The position numbers were made by a program, and so were the translations under genes. The notes beneath the pieces are model-generated. The model did not search any database and was not told where the DNA came from. It saw only the letters and a list, made by a program, of their open reading frames with translations. From NCBI GenBank assembly GCA_036571765.1, contig BROE01000011.1, positions 5,407,962-5,471,961 on the forward strand: a stretch of 64,000 bases of DNA. Direction: 5' to 3'. Source of the DNA: Plecoglossus altivelis (taxonomy: Eukaryota > Chordata > Actinopteri > Osmeriformes > Plecoglossidae). Each line of letters opens with the position of its first letter. Position 1 is the first letter of the stretch. Of the stretch, positions 37,501 to 48,999 are shown in pieces.

Positions 37501-38330
37501 TTCTCCAGCATTCATCCATGTCGAAGTCGTCCCAGATGGCTCTCACCAATATCACGGTGCCAAAGCCCTCCATCTCCCGGGTTCCCAGCAGCATGGAAGG
37601 CATCAACCATGAGCTGGAGAAGGTCTTCATCAGAGACAATGGGGAGAAGGAGGAGCTCAAGGTAGGTGGAGGTATTCAAGGGGAGAGAGAGGAAGGAGGG
37701 AGAGCAGTCAATCATACACCCTCCTTTCAGTCCTATACAATACCAGCCCAGTCACTGCGCTACTGTGGCCAGTTTGCCTTGGAGATGTCAACAGCTGCCG
37801 TTGAGTCGGAGATGGAGACGGTCTCTGTGTATCCGGAGGACTACATGCTGTCCCTCTCCCCTGCCTCCAGGCTCTGGAGGTCCCTGATGGGCGGCGAGCC
37901 CCCTTCCCCCCCCAGCAGCGCAGCAGCAGCACACGCAGCGTGGACACGCAGACGCCCTCGGTGCCTGGACGCTCCAGTAGCTGCTCCAGCCTGTCCCCCT
38001 GCCCCTCGCCAGCCTGCCCGCCCGGCTCCCACGATGGCAGCCCTTACTCTGCAGATGACCTGCTCTATGACCACGACAAAGGTAGCTCAACCCAACTTGA
38101 CCCTCTGATGCGCTGCTCCACAGTATCTCCTCCCTTCTTGACTCGTCCCGCCCTGCCCCCTTCACGCCCCAAGGGGGTTGGGCTGTGATGGGGATCAACT
38201 GTAAATACCATGAAAATGGTTCATAGCTGTTTCGTCTTAGGTCTTTGCCGAAGATATTTGGGTGTGTTTTAAAGTTGGATTTCCTGGTAAAATGTTCTGT
38301 TATCTTTCTCACTCTCTCTCGTCTCTCCAA

Positions 38331-38382
<52 letters not shown>

Positions 38383-39330
38383 ACACAGACAGTGGCAGCA
38401 GCTCTCCACTGCCCAAGTTTGCCTCGTCCCCGAAGCCAAACAACAGCTACATGTTCAAGCGGGAGCCTCCGGAGGGCTGTGAGAAGATCAAAGTGTTTGA
38501 GGAGCAGAGGTAGGATGAGAAGCTCGTCCTCCTGGTTCTCTCAGCCCAGGGCTGGGCCAGTCACTCACAAGGCTGGCTTCCAACGCTTGTGAAAACAAAG
38601 TCTGTTGAGATGAGATGAAACGATTATCAGGCCGCATTCCGCTTGGCAATGATGCTTTGGTTTTGTCTTGTGTTGTCAGTCCAGCACACCCTTTCCATTA
38701 CAGCCCCCCCCCCCCTGAAAGCCCAAACTGGTATCCAGGCTGGGCCATGTCACATGCACACACCTCCAGCTTGTTTTGGGTTGTGACTACTTAGCTCGCA
38801 CTGTGCTACTAATGCTAGACAAGGGAAAGCACACGGGGTAGACTAATACTAAGATAAAGGCACTTGGTTGATTGCTCTGCTATTGCACCTTGAGATTAAG
38901 ATTTCAGCCATCAATTAGAAGCCCTAACACAAACATGTCCAGCGTTCAAACCAAACACTTGTCAACACTCGTCTCCCCATATTGTCTCTCCAGTTCCAGG
39001 CAGCAGTCTGCACCTCTCTTCTCCTGCCCTGACAAAAACAAGGTCAACTTCATCCCTACTGGCTCCGCCTTCTGCCCCGTCAGGCTCCCCGGCTCCCTGC
39101 ACCTCACCCCCACCTCGGAACCCCACCAGGACGACGACCCCCAGGCCGGCCCCAGCTCTGCCTCCTCGGGGCCCATGTCAGTGTACAGCATCCCGCCCCA
39201 CTGTGTCCCCACTCAGGTCTCCACTAGCACCAGCACGGACGACCCCCCGGAGACCCCCGCCTCCCCCTCACAGGGGATAGCCCCGCCCTCAGAGACTGCC
39301 TCTCAGACAGACAGCCTGACCATCAGCTAG
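25671..39330 (+). CDS. glcci1: glucocorticoid induced 1 (GLCCI1, FAM117 family), gene-level span
   Basis: Serine-rich FAM117-family protein. In mammals it is glucocorticoid-responsive and a variant is linked to inhaled-steroid response; the biochemical role is unclear. Coding exons: 25671-26019, 31750-31896, 34812-34901, 37155-37280, 37509-37661, 37871-38081, 38389-38509, 38994-39330. Diagnostic segments are RRTSSLGTITGPYLTG, HWPRDPHLHYPSCMKD, HQRSASWGSADQLKE, QIAKLRLQLQRSKQ, SRVPSSMEGINHELEKVF, SVDTQTPSV, DSGSSSPLPKFASSPKPNNS, YMFKREPPEGCEKIKVFEE and SAPLFSCPDKNKVNFIPTGS, all close to human GLCCI1. Phases agree from exon 3 to the stop. Exon 2 ends in phase 1 but exon 3 opens in phase 0, so the exon 2/3 join as read is out of frame. 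The Ser-rich first exon is shorter than in mammals. Confidence 0.93.
29440..29472. repeat. (CAAA)n microsatellite
   Basis: Eight perfect CAAA units in glcci1 intron 1. Confidence 0.95.
29795..29905. repeat. CTGCCTGTCTGG-type tandem array
   Basis: Imperfect copies of a roughly 12-nt unit of CTGC, CTGT and CTGG tetramers in glcci1 intron 1. It opens frames on both strands (poly-PSCLS, or QAVRQAAR on the reverse). These are array artefacts. Confidence 0.8.
31897..34811 (+). other. glcci1 intron 2, with pyrimidine tract and GA microsatellite
   Basis: 2.9 kb. A CT-rich tract lies at about 32410-32580, another at about 33775-33865, and a (GA)n run at 34520-34561. No microexon was securely recognised, though the phase conflict between exons 2 and 3 would allow one. 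Confidence 0.6.
34520..34561. repeat. (GA)n microsatellite
   Basis: About 20 GA dinucleotides in glcci1 intron 2, roughly 250 bp upstream of exon 3. Confidence 0.95.
34812..34901 (+). CDS. glcci1: glcci1 exon 3 (90 nt)
   Basis: A small exon hidden inside an unrelated reading frame. After CCTTCAG it reads TPGCWSEEAREKRNTHQRSA, then SWGSADQLKE, before GTACTG. Human GLCCI1 has TPSCWAEEG and HQRSASWGSADQLKE at this point, so the assignment is firm. It is in phase 0 on both sides. The triplet upstream of the acceptor in the same frame is preceded by a stop (TGA), which rules out a longer 5' extension. Confidence 0.88.
34902..37154 (+). other. glcci1 intron 3 with very long pyrimidine tracts
   Basis: Contains an interrupted CA array just after the donor (34910-34995), a CT-rich stretch at 35220-35476, and an almost pure pyrimidine stretch at about 36940-37150 that runs into the exon 4 acceptor. 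The last is built of CCTCCTCTCATCC-like units. Confidence 0.75.
38335..38380. repeat. (CT)n microsatellite at the exon 7 acceptor of glcci1
   Basis: About 20 uninterrupted CT units end only 8 bp before exon 7 (38389), so the microsatellite supplies the polypyrimidine tract of that acceptor. Confidence 0.95.
38994..39330 (+). CDS. glcci1: glcci1 last coding exon
   Basis: Encodes SRQQSAPLFSCPDKNKVNFI, a block shared with human GLCCI1. A fish-specific Pro/Ser/Thr-rich tail ends ETASQTDSLTIS and a TAG stop at 39328-39330. The tail differs from the mammalian C-terminus. The acceptor is TCTCTCCAG, in phase 2 with exon 7. Confidence 0.9.
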
Positions 39331-40232
39331 ACAGGAGCAGAGCTGGTCTCTGCTCCACGCCCACCCCGCCCACTGTCACCGACTCCTCCCTCCTCTCCTA
39401 AGGACAGGGCCCCTCCCTCTGTCACCCTCTGTGCTAAACCCCACCCTCTGCATGGCGTAGCAACAACACCAACAACATCCACAAAACAGACGACAAAGTC
39501 ACCTTATCGTTCCTTGAATATTCTTAAAAGCACTGTCCTTGGCTAGGATGGACATGATGATCTGTCCAGTGGTAGATATGCCATCGTTTGAGGGAAGAAT
39601 GAAGTACCATTAATAGAGGGGTGGCATGCATTTTAAACTGGTAGTATGTTTAAGATTAAACTATGTGTTGTATTCTGTTTCAACATTCACAGTATGAATA
39701 AGCTCTCTCTATACATATTATAGTCTCATATATCTATGAAAAGAAAACAAGGCTTGTTTCAATTGAAAACTGTGTATTTGCTGTGTTATGTATGTAACAG
39801 GAAAAACAGCTATACTGTTCAGGATTATGTTTACACGATCCACAACGCATTTCTAAACCCACCCTAATATATGCGATGCAAAACAAAAAAGCAGAACGGA
39901 AAATGAGAAGAGGTCATGGACAAACATACAAAATGGCCCGGATCCGTTGCACAGAGTCTGTTATGGCCTTGCTTCAGGTATCTCACTCAGGTAATTTGGA
40001 ATGGATGTCCATAAAAACATTTGTAGCCCACAGTAGAAGAGTTTTGATCGCTTCACGCACGTTCTCATTCCAGATGAAGGGGTTTCCCTAGACATTCCAT
40101 GTTGCCATGTGCTGTCCTTTTCCTAGACCCATGCTTGCGGACCGAAGCTGTGTGTTAATACTGTCAGACCTCCCCCTAGTCTTGTCGGTGGAGGCGTTGA
40201 GTTGTGGTCCAGGAATACAGTTTGAGAGAGAC

Positions 40233-40234
<2 letters not shown>

Positions 40235-40267
<33 letters not shown>
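40235..40267. repeat. (GA)n microsatellite
   Basis: GA dinucleotide run with one ACAT interruption, within the presumed glcci1 3' UTR. Confidence 0.9.
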
Positions 40268-40271
<4 letters not shown>

Positions 40272-41482
40272 ATGCCTGGTTGTGTTGACTGAGATTAGTT
40301 CAAACATGCTGTAGGGAAGTAAGAATAGCCATAGGTGTGGTGTAGGTGGTGCTGTCAGCTATCAGTAAAACACTGAGTGGTTGATATCATCTCAAGTCAC
40401 GTCTTGACCTGCAGTAACATTTCCTTGAGAAACAGCTACAGGGGAGACGGTTATATTCAGGTGATGCCCGTACGAAGACTGTTGAAATATCCCACGCAAA
40501 CGTCACGCTCAGAACTTAGCTGTTAGCTAAGTAGAAAACCAATTCCATAACCTGTGTTTAGAGATCGAATGACTCTGAAGCCAAATTCAAATGGATCTCA
40601 ACTGCAGATCACAGAGAGGGAGGCTGATATCTGGTCCTTTCCACCATACGTGATGTTAGTTGCCACACTTGTTTCAAACAAAGCAGCTCTTTTGAGCCGA
40701 AACCCTATTGTCTTCTGTGCAAAATGAGTTCTACTATAGGTAGTAACAGTACACCATGTTGAACAGCACTTATCCAAGCATAAATGATCGACACTTAACT
40801 TATCAAGACATTTAAGAGATGAACGTAATCAAAAGTAACATTATTTATTTTAATATCTTGTGGGCTCAAGGACATACCACATACTCTAAACTTTCATCCT
40901 ACTCTGTAGATATATATGGCTTTAAAAAGGATGAATTCCACGTTGTTTTTATTTTATTTCGATCCAGCACCTTATTGAAAATATAGCTAACCCAATGACT
41001 GCCATCATGATGTTATTGGTTAACTAGACATGTGCAATAATGGAGAAGGCGTTTCCTTTCTAAAGCTGTTTGTTATTGTTCAACACTCCCAAGTCGTACT
41101 CTTCGGCCACGGAGGAAGGGGTCAGGTCAGCTGGGCTTGTTGTGGAAGCCATTAACCAACTCACAAACCAGCACTGGGCAGTAACCAGAGCACATAACCA
41201 GCTGGTCGGAGTCCACACTGAACCTGCAGGGTCCAAGTTTACGCACACTGGCAATAAAGCGATCGACTATTAGCGATGCTGTAGCCACTGTAATCGAAGG
41301 GAAACTTGTTGACCTGCTGTTGATGAATGCAATCAAAACAACTCAGAAATACAGGATATCTAAACAACAGCACAAATGAAACCCACTGTCCCCTGTGATA
41401 CCCTCCAGAATGCTCCAGTCAGACCAGTGTACAGCCACGCTCACAGTGAAACTACCCTCTTTCCAACTCCTCATTTTGAGAC

Positions 41483-41484
<2 letters not shown>

Positions 41485-41515
<31 letters not shown>
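41485..41515. repeat. (CA)n microsatellite
   Basis: About 15 CA units in the presumed glcci1 3' UTR. Confidence 0.95.
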
Positions 41516-41517
<2 letters not shown>

Positions 41518-44102
41518 AAAAAACGTATTGCATTTGGTTTCTTCCATATATCTCACTTTGCCCTTCGTGTGTACACAAAGGCTTGTGTTGCCGGCGTTAG
41601 ACCGAAAGCTTGCTTACTGTTTGTACAGTACATAGGTCCACTGTTACCGTCCAGCCACTGTGTTCTGCTGATTGTTCCTGAAGCCACCATAGGATCAATT
41701 GTTTTCTGTAATGGGATGGCCGTGTGTGGCTAATTATTTTGTATTTTTCAACATAGAGATCTGTCTTATTTAAATAAAGTTATTAGCAGAACTGAAAGGA
41801 CAGGCCCTGGAATGTGTGAGTGAGATATGACCCTGCAGTGCAGTATGAATGTGTGGATTCAGAAACATTAAAGACTTTATAAGTAGGTCTTTTCTTTCAA
41901 ATGTATAGCAAAAGATGATGAGATGGGGCCTGTATTAAATGATTATGAAAGGGCCACTGAGTCACAGTTGATAGCACCCCCTCTAGTGGCTGAGAGCTGC
42001 TTCAATGGGAAAAGTCACGCCAGGGAAACTACCGTAACACGTTAACTGCTACCCAATAAATGCCTTTTTGGCATGGATAAAGACTAACATAATAAAAAAA
42101 AATTACGAAAGTTTTTTTTTACATGTCCTCATGTGATTTTAAACCAACGTGTGGTGGTTGACATAATATAGGTGAAATACACTTTTGTGAGTAGAGCAAT
42201 ATGGACTTTACTAAGGTTTGGGGTCAAACAGCACATGATTTAGGGTAAATATATTTTTCACTGAGAAATCCTGCAGCTAAGACTATACACTCTGACTATA
42301 CACTTACCCAGCGCTATGAGTGAACTACCCTGGCTTAACTACAGCCACAAACGGTTGACATCCACCTGTCATAGGTGAGTGAATGTGTCGTGGTTGAACA
42401 CCACTCATCCTCTGCGCCTCATCCCTCCGCTAAAACCTCTATCTCCTTGCGGTGATTCAATGTTACCCTGAGAGGAACATAAATAACAGGCTCTTCAAGA
42501 CTCCGGCCTTGGTAGTGACAGGTTCACATATAAGCCTGCATGCTGGAAGCGGGACTGACGGGCGGCGCACAGACCAGCCCCATGACAGGTGAATATAGCC
42601 GCAAAGCAACACGAGGTCTCAGTACTAGATGAGACATGCGGCCCGTGTCGGAATGTCAAGTGAGAGACAACCTCTACTTTTTCGGTGAGACTGCAGAGAG
42701 GTGGACGCGATCTCATTTGATCTGATCTGGGAATTACGTGGCAGGATTTTAAAGAGCTCGTTTATGTAATAATTCACACTGGGAAGCAGCATTTTAGGAA
42801 TCTTGCATACGTTTTCAACTAAGAAATGAAAATACACGGACTGACAAGGGAATGAGTGAATGTACACGTCAACATTTAACAGCTTCAAGATACTCTAAAA
42901 GCTCCTTTTGGATTTTGTCCACTGAAAGATTCTAAAATAAGGCTCAGTCATCATTTATGGTCTGCCAAACCGCCTGCCCATTTTTCTTAGTTAACTACAT
43001 GCTTCCAAGCTTACATACATTTTAAAACACGATTTAATGTTTTTATTTCAAGAAGTTTCACATTCACATTCCATGTCTGTCATTCCGTGTATCAATGTGC
43101 AGACAAGCAGAAAGTAGTTAGTCCATGTTACCCTGTGAAGAGGGTTTCATTCTTCAGCCATCTTAGAAATATGTTTTTGTAAATTAATAAAGCTTACTTA
43201 AAATATTTACCAACCCGAATTATAACGTGTCCTTCGCTTTACTAGTTATTCTTATTTCTTCCCTGTCAGTCTCACCGGACAGGTCTCGTTTCAGAGTACA
43301 GTCACACAAGGTTAGTGTCCAGCAGATGGCAGTGCAAGACTCTACTAGTATGTTTAACAGCTGCCAGCAAACACATAATGGATTTATAAAATGTCAATTC
43401 AAATAAAGAAAATGGTAAACCAGATCGACTCCAAAATGTCTACTCCACAAAGACATCAATTATTTTATTCAATAAAGCCCTTTGCATGATAACAAACATA
43501 TGTCTTTGCTCAAATGAAAACAGAAAAAGTTCATTTTTTCTATAATGCATAAAATATTTATAGTACAAAAAATCTGTAACAATTCACCTCATGCTATTTA
43601 ACAGAACTAATCTCACTTTTTGAACAGCAGCATTTTGAAAAGGGGAAGGAACTCAATTTGGCTGTGTTTCAATTCCAACTAATCGGCTTTGTCCCAAACT
43701 CTATTCTCTCTGCTAATCTCAACCTCCCACCATCCTTACTGGGAACATGTTACAAAGGTAAGACTCTTTACTTTAAAATCACATTATGGAGTGAAAAACC
43801 CCTTGTAATCCGCTGTTTTCTGTCCCTCTTAGCTGTGTTGCTACAGCGTTTGCCCAATTTAAAATCAGTTCCATGCATAGTAATAATCCCCATCAATTAA
43901 GAAAGAAAGCTAACACAGTACATTGCTTGGAATTCAATGACTACAAATAACCCATAATGCATTATGTGTTGCTTTGCTAACTGGCACTATGCAGTCAACA
44001 CAAACATCGAAATTAGACTAAATGCTTCCTTAAAATGTTTTGATCGTTGGTAGAGATGACCAGGTGGACACACTGAGGGCCAAAGACACTGAAGGAAATA
44101 CT

Positions 44103-44147
<45 letters not shown>
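44103..44147. repeat. (GACA)n microsatellite
   Basis: Eleven perfect GACA units, flanked by ordinary intergenic sequence. Confidence 0.96.
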
Positions 44148-44148
<1 letters not shown>

Positions 44149-47100
44149 TGCATTTACCCTTCATCCTCATCCACACTTTGCAATTAAGCTTCCAATTACT
44201 GAGGCGTTAGAGAGACCTGGCCCCAATCAGAGGCCCTTCACCCAGTCACTTAGACTACAACATGAGAGGTTTAACAGCAGACCTCTCTCCCCTCTAACCT
44301 CCCTACATTGACCTGACGTAGGAAACACCACCAGGGGAACGGTCGTGGAGGCATTAATGGTGGTTTAATGGTAGCCCATCGACAAGGGAAGACACAGTAC
44401 CGTACATTACACAACAAGCATGTATAAGAGGTCAGAGAGTCAAAAAACCAAACCAAGGAGAATCAGAAAGACTTACTGACTCATGTGTACAATACCAAGA
44501 CGTTTCCAATCTTCTGTCGTGCCCTTTCATGTGTCGAATCTCAGTCCAGAATTCCAATTGTTTCATCGACAACCATTAATCTATCAACAATCAAACATCA
44601 ATACACTGAGATCAGTGAGAATGTAAATGTCGACCACGAATGAAGAGGTCTATGGAGCCAGGCCATCATCTCCAGGGACAGCAGCCATTGGCTGGATGGA
44701 CAGGACTGTCAGATTCAGCTCTTTTGTGTGTCTGTCTCTGTCTCATGGGCCCATTGTGGAGAGTGGACAGGCTGAACTCATGTCAGTATTTCTGCCTTCC
44801 TTCCTGCCTTGTATGCATGTCAGGCTCCCTTTCCCGGTGAGGGACGCCATTGTTCTCTACCCCTTTCAAACAGACGGCTTGAATGCTACAACGATCAAGC
44901 AAAATAATCAACCACCCTTTGTTTTAGCAGCCGTTTCAATAGGAGAAAATAAAGCTATGGTAATGAGGGCTTATCGTGTGAGGCTCAGACGGTAGGTGCG
45001 ATGGGACGGGATGTGTCTGCCAGTCGGACGCCAGGCCTCCTTCGCTCTCCGCCTCCTGCTAAAACCATGGCGTCTGGAGCCAGCTGTCCCAGTTCCAGCA
45101 CATTCTGACGCTCAAGTGCTGGGTCGGGCTCGCCGCCTCACCCCCAGGCAGCGGGAGTACTTCCACCATGATGTCGCTGGACGTGATGCCAATGATGCCA
45201 CTGACACATGGGGGAGGGGGGAGCGCTGATGCCCATTAACTTTGTTTCAGGCCGTTTCTTCCTGTGAAAGGTGCTGGTGGTTCTCTTTGTGCGAGTCAGA
45301 GAGGCAGTTCTGTAGCTAGACTGGCTGGAAGGACACTCTCTCTCCAGAGAGAAAGCTGACAGGTGTCACTGTGGATGAGGAAGATGGATGGTCTCTCTCT
45401 GGCCATCATCCCTATCGCTTTAGGACCAAATACATATTGAGAGAAAAGCAAAAATGGTGTTTTAATGCTACATTTATTGTGAGATTGAAAGTTGAACCAA
45501 AAAAGTGCAAGAGTCAAAGGCCTCATTTCGAGATGTACAGTATATGTGTTTGAGGGAGTGTGCGTTTTCCTGCATAATACTGTACTGTATCTGCATGACC
45601 GTGTGTAAAAGGAGAGACGACCCTGAAAAATTCCTAATATATGTGAAGCTTTAGAGTGAGAGATTACACGGCTGGCTGTGTGTAGGACAAGCTCTGCTCA
45701 TGCACAGGAAACCAAAGGTGAAGATAAAGATGAGAAAATGTAAGGAAATTAAAGCATAGCACCATGGCACTATCACCCGCTAGCATGGCTGGAGGGGGGA
45801 GATAGAACTGAGGTAGGAACACTAGACAGTGAAGAACGACCTCTCACCGAACACAGGGAGCAGGCAAAGCTTTCAGGACCGGCTCCAACATCCTTACGCT
45901 CCCTTCAACAGCTGGTGTTTCTCAGGCTGGCCGGCAGGCTGGAGAAAGCAGAACATGAAGATGAACCCTGGGAGCCTGAGCAATATGACATCACTTCTGG
46001 AAGATAGGGCTTCATTTACGATGCCCTGAAGAAACACAACACCAGAACTGGGAACTGAACACGATGCAGTTGGACTACAGGCCACCACCGTGCTCTATAA
46101 ACCTTACTCAAACAAACCATGCGTGCTGCATTTAGGTTGGTTTATGAATATTACCAAATCAACTGGTAAATAAAACATGACTTATATTTGAAGCAACACT
46201 TATCAAGTGATTCTGTAACAACATGAAGCTATTGTTTACCTGGCCTGATAAACCTTGTATGGCCCGGGGCATATGGTAACACCAGGCATAACTTAGGCCA
46301 ATATTACAGTAGCCACCCAGGGATGACAGTCTTTGCTAATCAGTTAATATAATAATAGTTTGTGGCTGTACCTGGATCAGCGAGCGCACCACCGCTTGGC
46401 AGGAGCCGTCATGCTCCCACTAATTCAGTGATGAATCGGAGCAATTGTGTATTTTATGGCGGCTGGAACGAGCTCTGCAGTGGGAAAGGAGCGTCCCCGG
46501 GAACAAACGGCTCATAAACAAGCCTTCAGTGACAGATCAGCCAATTCATGGAAATGTAGGAACGCCATTACCTCCACTTGTAAAACCACAGATGACCTTT
46601 AAATATGTGCCAAGCTGGAGATATGGGCTCTGCCTGTGGAAGATTAGTATGGATTCCTCAGCTCTTTCACTAGGAGCTGCTTTATCTGCATCAGTGGAAA
46701 AGTTCTGGAGTTTGGAGGGCAGTTCAGAATCTGGCTGCTTTTGTATTTTTAAGTCAGCACAACCTTAAAAGAGTGCTGAAGAGCAATCATCAAGTTCACT
46801 CCATACAGTGTTGGGCAAAGCTGTAAAAACTTAATACTCTCTTAACACTCGTCTACTGTATGCCAAAAACTGTAGCTGGTATTCAGTAATGATGTACAAT
46901 TCTATAGAAAAATGAACTTTGAGGTTATCAATGTGATTGCAGTGCTGGGTTGTAGTACATAAACAGATGACAAATAGCTGAGCACAAGCAACAAATGCAA
47001 GAGTTTACATTCCTGGTACATTTGCATCCCATGGCCTTTTAGCTACAGGTGGGGCCCTCGGCATCATCAACTGACAAATCACAGCACAGAGAGACAGAGC

Positions 47101-48467
47101 TGTAAAACAAGCTGACACAAGCCAATTACACCGAGCATGATCCGAGCATCCATCACCGGCCTGTTTAGAAAGAGGAAACACGCCTGCTCCTCACACTTTC
47201 TTGCTCGGTGTCACGGACGCGCAGTCACCAGTGTACAAACACATGCTCAAACATTACAACTTCATTAAGTTCATGCCAAATGAGCTGCGGAGGGATGGTG
47301 TTGGAGGAGGCGAACATGGTGATAACCCACCGCCCAACGATTGAATCACAGACAAGCGGTGAGGGTTTTTTTCCTGGTTGATGTGGACCCCTGTCTCATC
47401 AGGAGCCAATCAGAGTCTATTTTTAGAGGTTGCGAGCACAGCGCTGTTCGGTATGGCAGATGGTATTGGAGAGGGAGTGGGGTGCAATTTACAGTAAACA
47501 GATTCTTTATCCTTGGCAGGTCATGGAGAGCACTGCAACGCCAAGGAGATTTAATAACGCTCAGGCAAACGCTGGCAGGATGGGACTTAAGTGAGATAAA
47601 GTAACTTCACCTCATCCTGACTCTGAAACACACACAAGTAAGCAAGCACAGTTCTCCGTGGCCTTAAATCTAGCGGTTTGGGTCCTTTTGACCATCGATT
47701 GGATAGAAACAGTGAAAAATGGACATCTCAGTAAATCTAACATAATTGTGTGTTCTAAGCGTGAAGTTAATCATTTGTAGAGAAAGAGTGTGGAAAATGA
47801 CGAGAGGTCTTAGGGTACAGCAAGTGGGCTGATAGGGATCATTTATTACTGAACGCTGAAGGGATGCTGAAGAGATTAGCTGGACTGCTATTTTCCCTCA
47901 TTTTGAGCTTAGTGTGATAACATATCTCTCCTCTGAGTTAATTGGTTGTCTTTTACATAAACACACAACAAGGGCTGGACTCCAAGCCTAAACAATGTCA
48001 CACAATGTTAATATGATCATTATTGACAGAGCACAGCGGGTTGGATTTTAACATCACTTTTAATACATTCCCAGACTGATGCTTGGAGATGTTCTAAAAG
48101 GGCCCAAAGGGAGGAAACAAAGTCGATCAGAATTTACCGGCAGAAGGTTGTTGGCTTGGCGTGGATAAGTTGCTGCAGTCCAAGCGCATATAAGGTGAAG
48201 CGTTTGGGCAAGAGGAGGAAGTGGAGAGTTGACGTAAGTGATGTGCCTGTCCTTGGTGGTGTAAGAGAAATGGTGTTTGGTGGCATGCTGTGCTGCGGCA
48301 TGTCCTCTGAGCAGGGTGGTTTATGGGCTGCTGGGAGATAGTGTTTCCAGAGAGAGGGACACACTCTCCAACCGAGAGCCAATATCACCAACACTCCCTA
48401 TGACTGATCACACGCTCTCCTTTAAGCATGTATCAATCAGCCAGCTGAGGGTCATCTAGCCATGGCG

Positions 48468-48999
48468 TGAGTGTGTGTATGCATGTCTCTGTAAGCATGT
48501 GTGTGTGTGCATGTGTGTGTAAGCATGTGTGTGTGCATGTGTGTGTATGTATGTGTGTATGCATGCATGTGTGTGTATGCATATGTGTGTGTGTGTGCAT
48601 GTGTGTTTGTAAGCATGTGTGTGTATGCATGTGTGTGTATAAGCATGTGTGTGTATGCATGTGTGTGTATGCATGTCTGTGTAAGCATGTGTGTGTGTGT
48701 GTGTGCATGTGTGTTTGTAAGCATGTGTGTGTAAGCATGTGTGTGTGTGTATGCATGTGTGTTTGTAAGCATGCGTGTGTATGCATGTGTGTGTATAAGC
48801 ATGTGTGTGTATGCATGTGTATTTGTAAGCATGTGTGTGTATGCATGTGTGTGTATAAGCATGTGTGTGTATCCATGTGTGTGTATAAGCATGTGTGTGT
48901 ATGCATGTGTGTGTATGCATGTGTGTGTATAAGCATGTGTGTGTATGCATGTGTGTTTGTAAGCATGTGTGTATAAGCATGTGTGTGTATGCATGTGTG
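48468..48999. repeat. (TG)n/TGCATG-type tandem array
   Basis: About 530 bp of short units such as GTGTGTATGCAT and GTGTGTATAAGCAT, almost wholly alternating purine and pyrimidine. All three minus-strand frames, and some plus frames, are open through it (His/Thr/Cys- or Val/Cys/Met-rich); these are artefacts of the repeat and not coding. Confidence 0.95.

Larger units (their letters stand above)
39331..41800 (+). other. glcci1: glcci1 3' UTR with AATAAA signal
   Basis: A long AT-rich 3' UTR, as in mammals, runs to a canonical AATAAA at 41773-41778, followed by GTTATTAG. It contains a (GA)n run at 40235-40267 and a (CA)n run at 41485-41515. No competing ORF looks real. An earlier poly(A) site cannot be excluded. 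Confidence 0.6.

Noticed and set aside
37788..38330. 180-codon minus-strand ORF
   Set aside because: Antisense shadow of glcci1 exon 6, with a GC-rich, arginine-rich translation.
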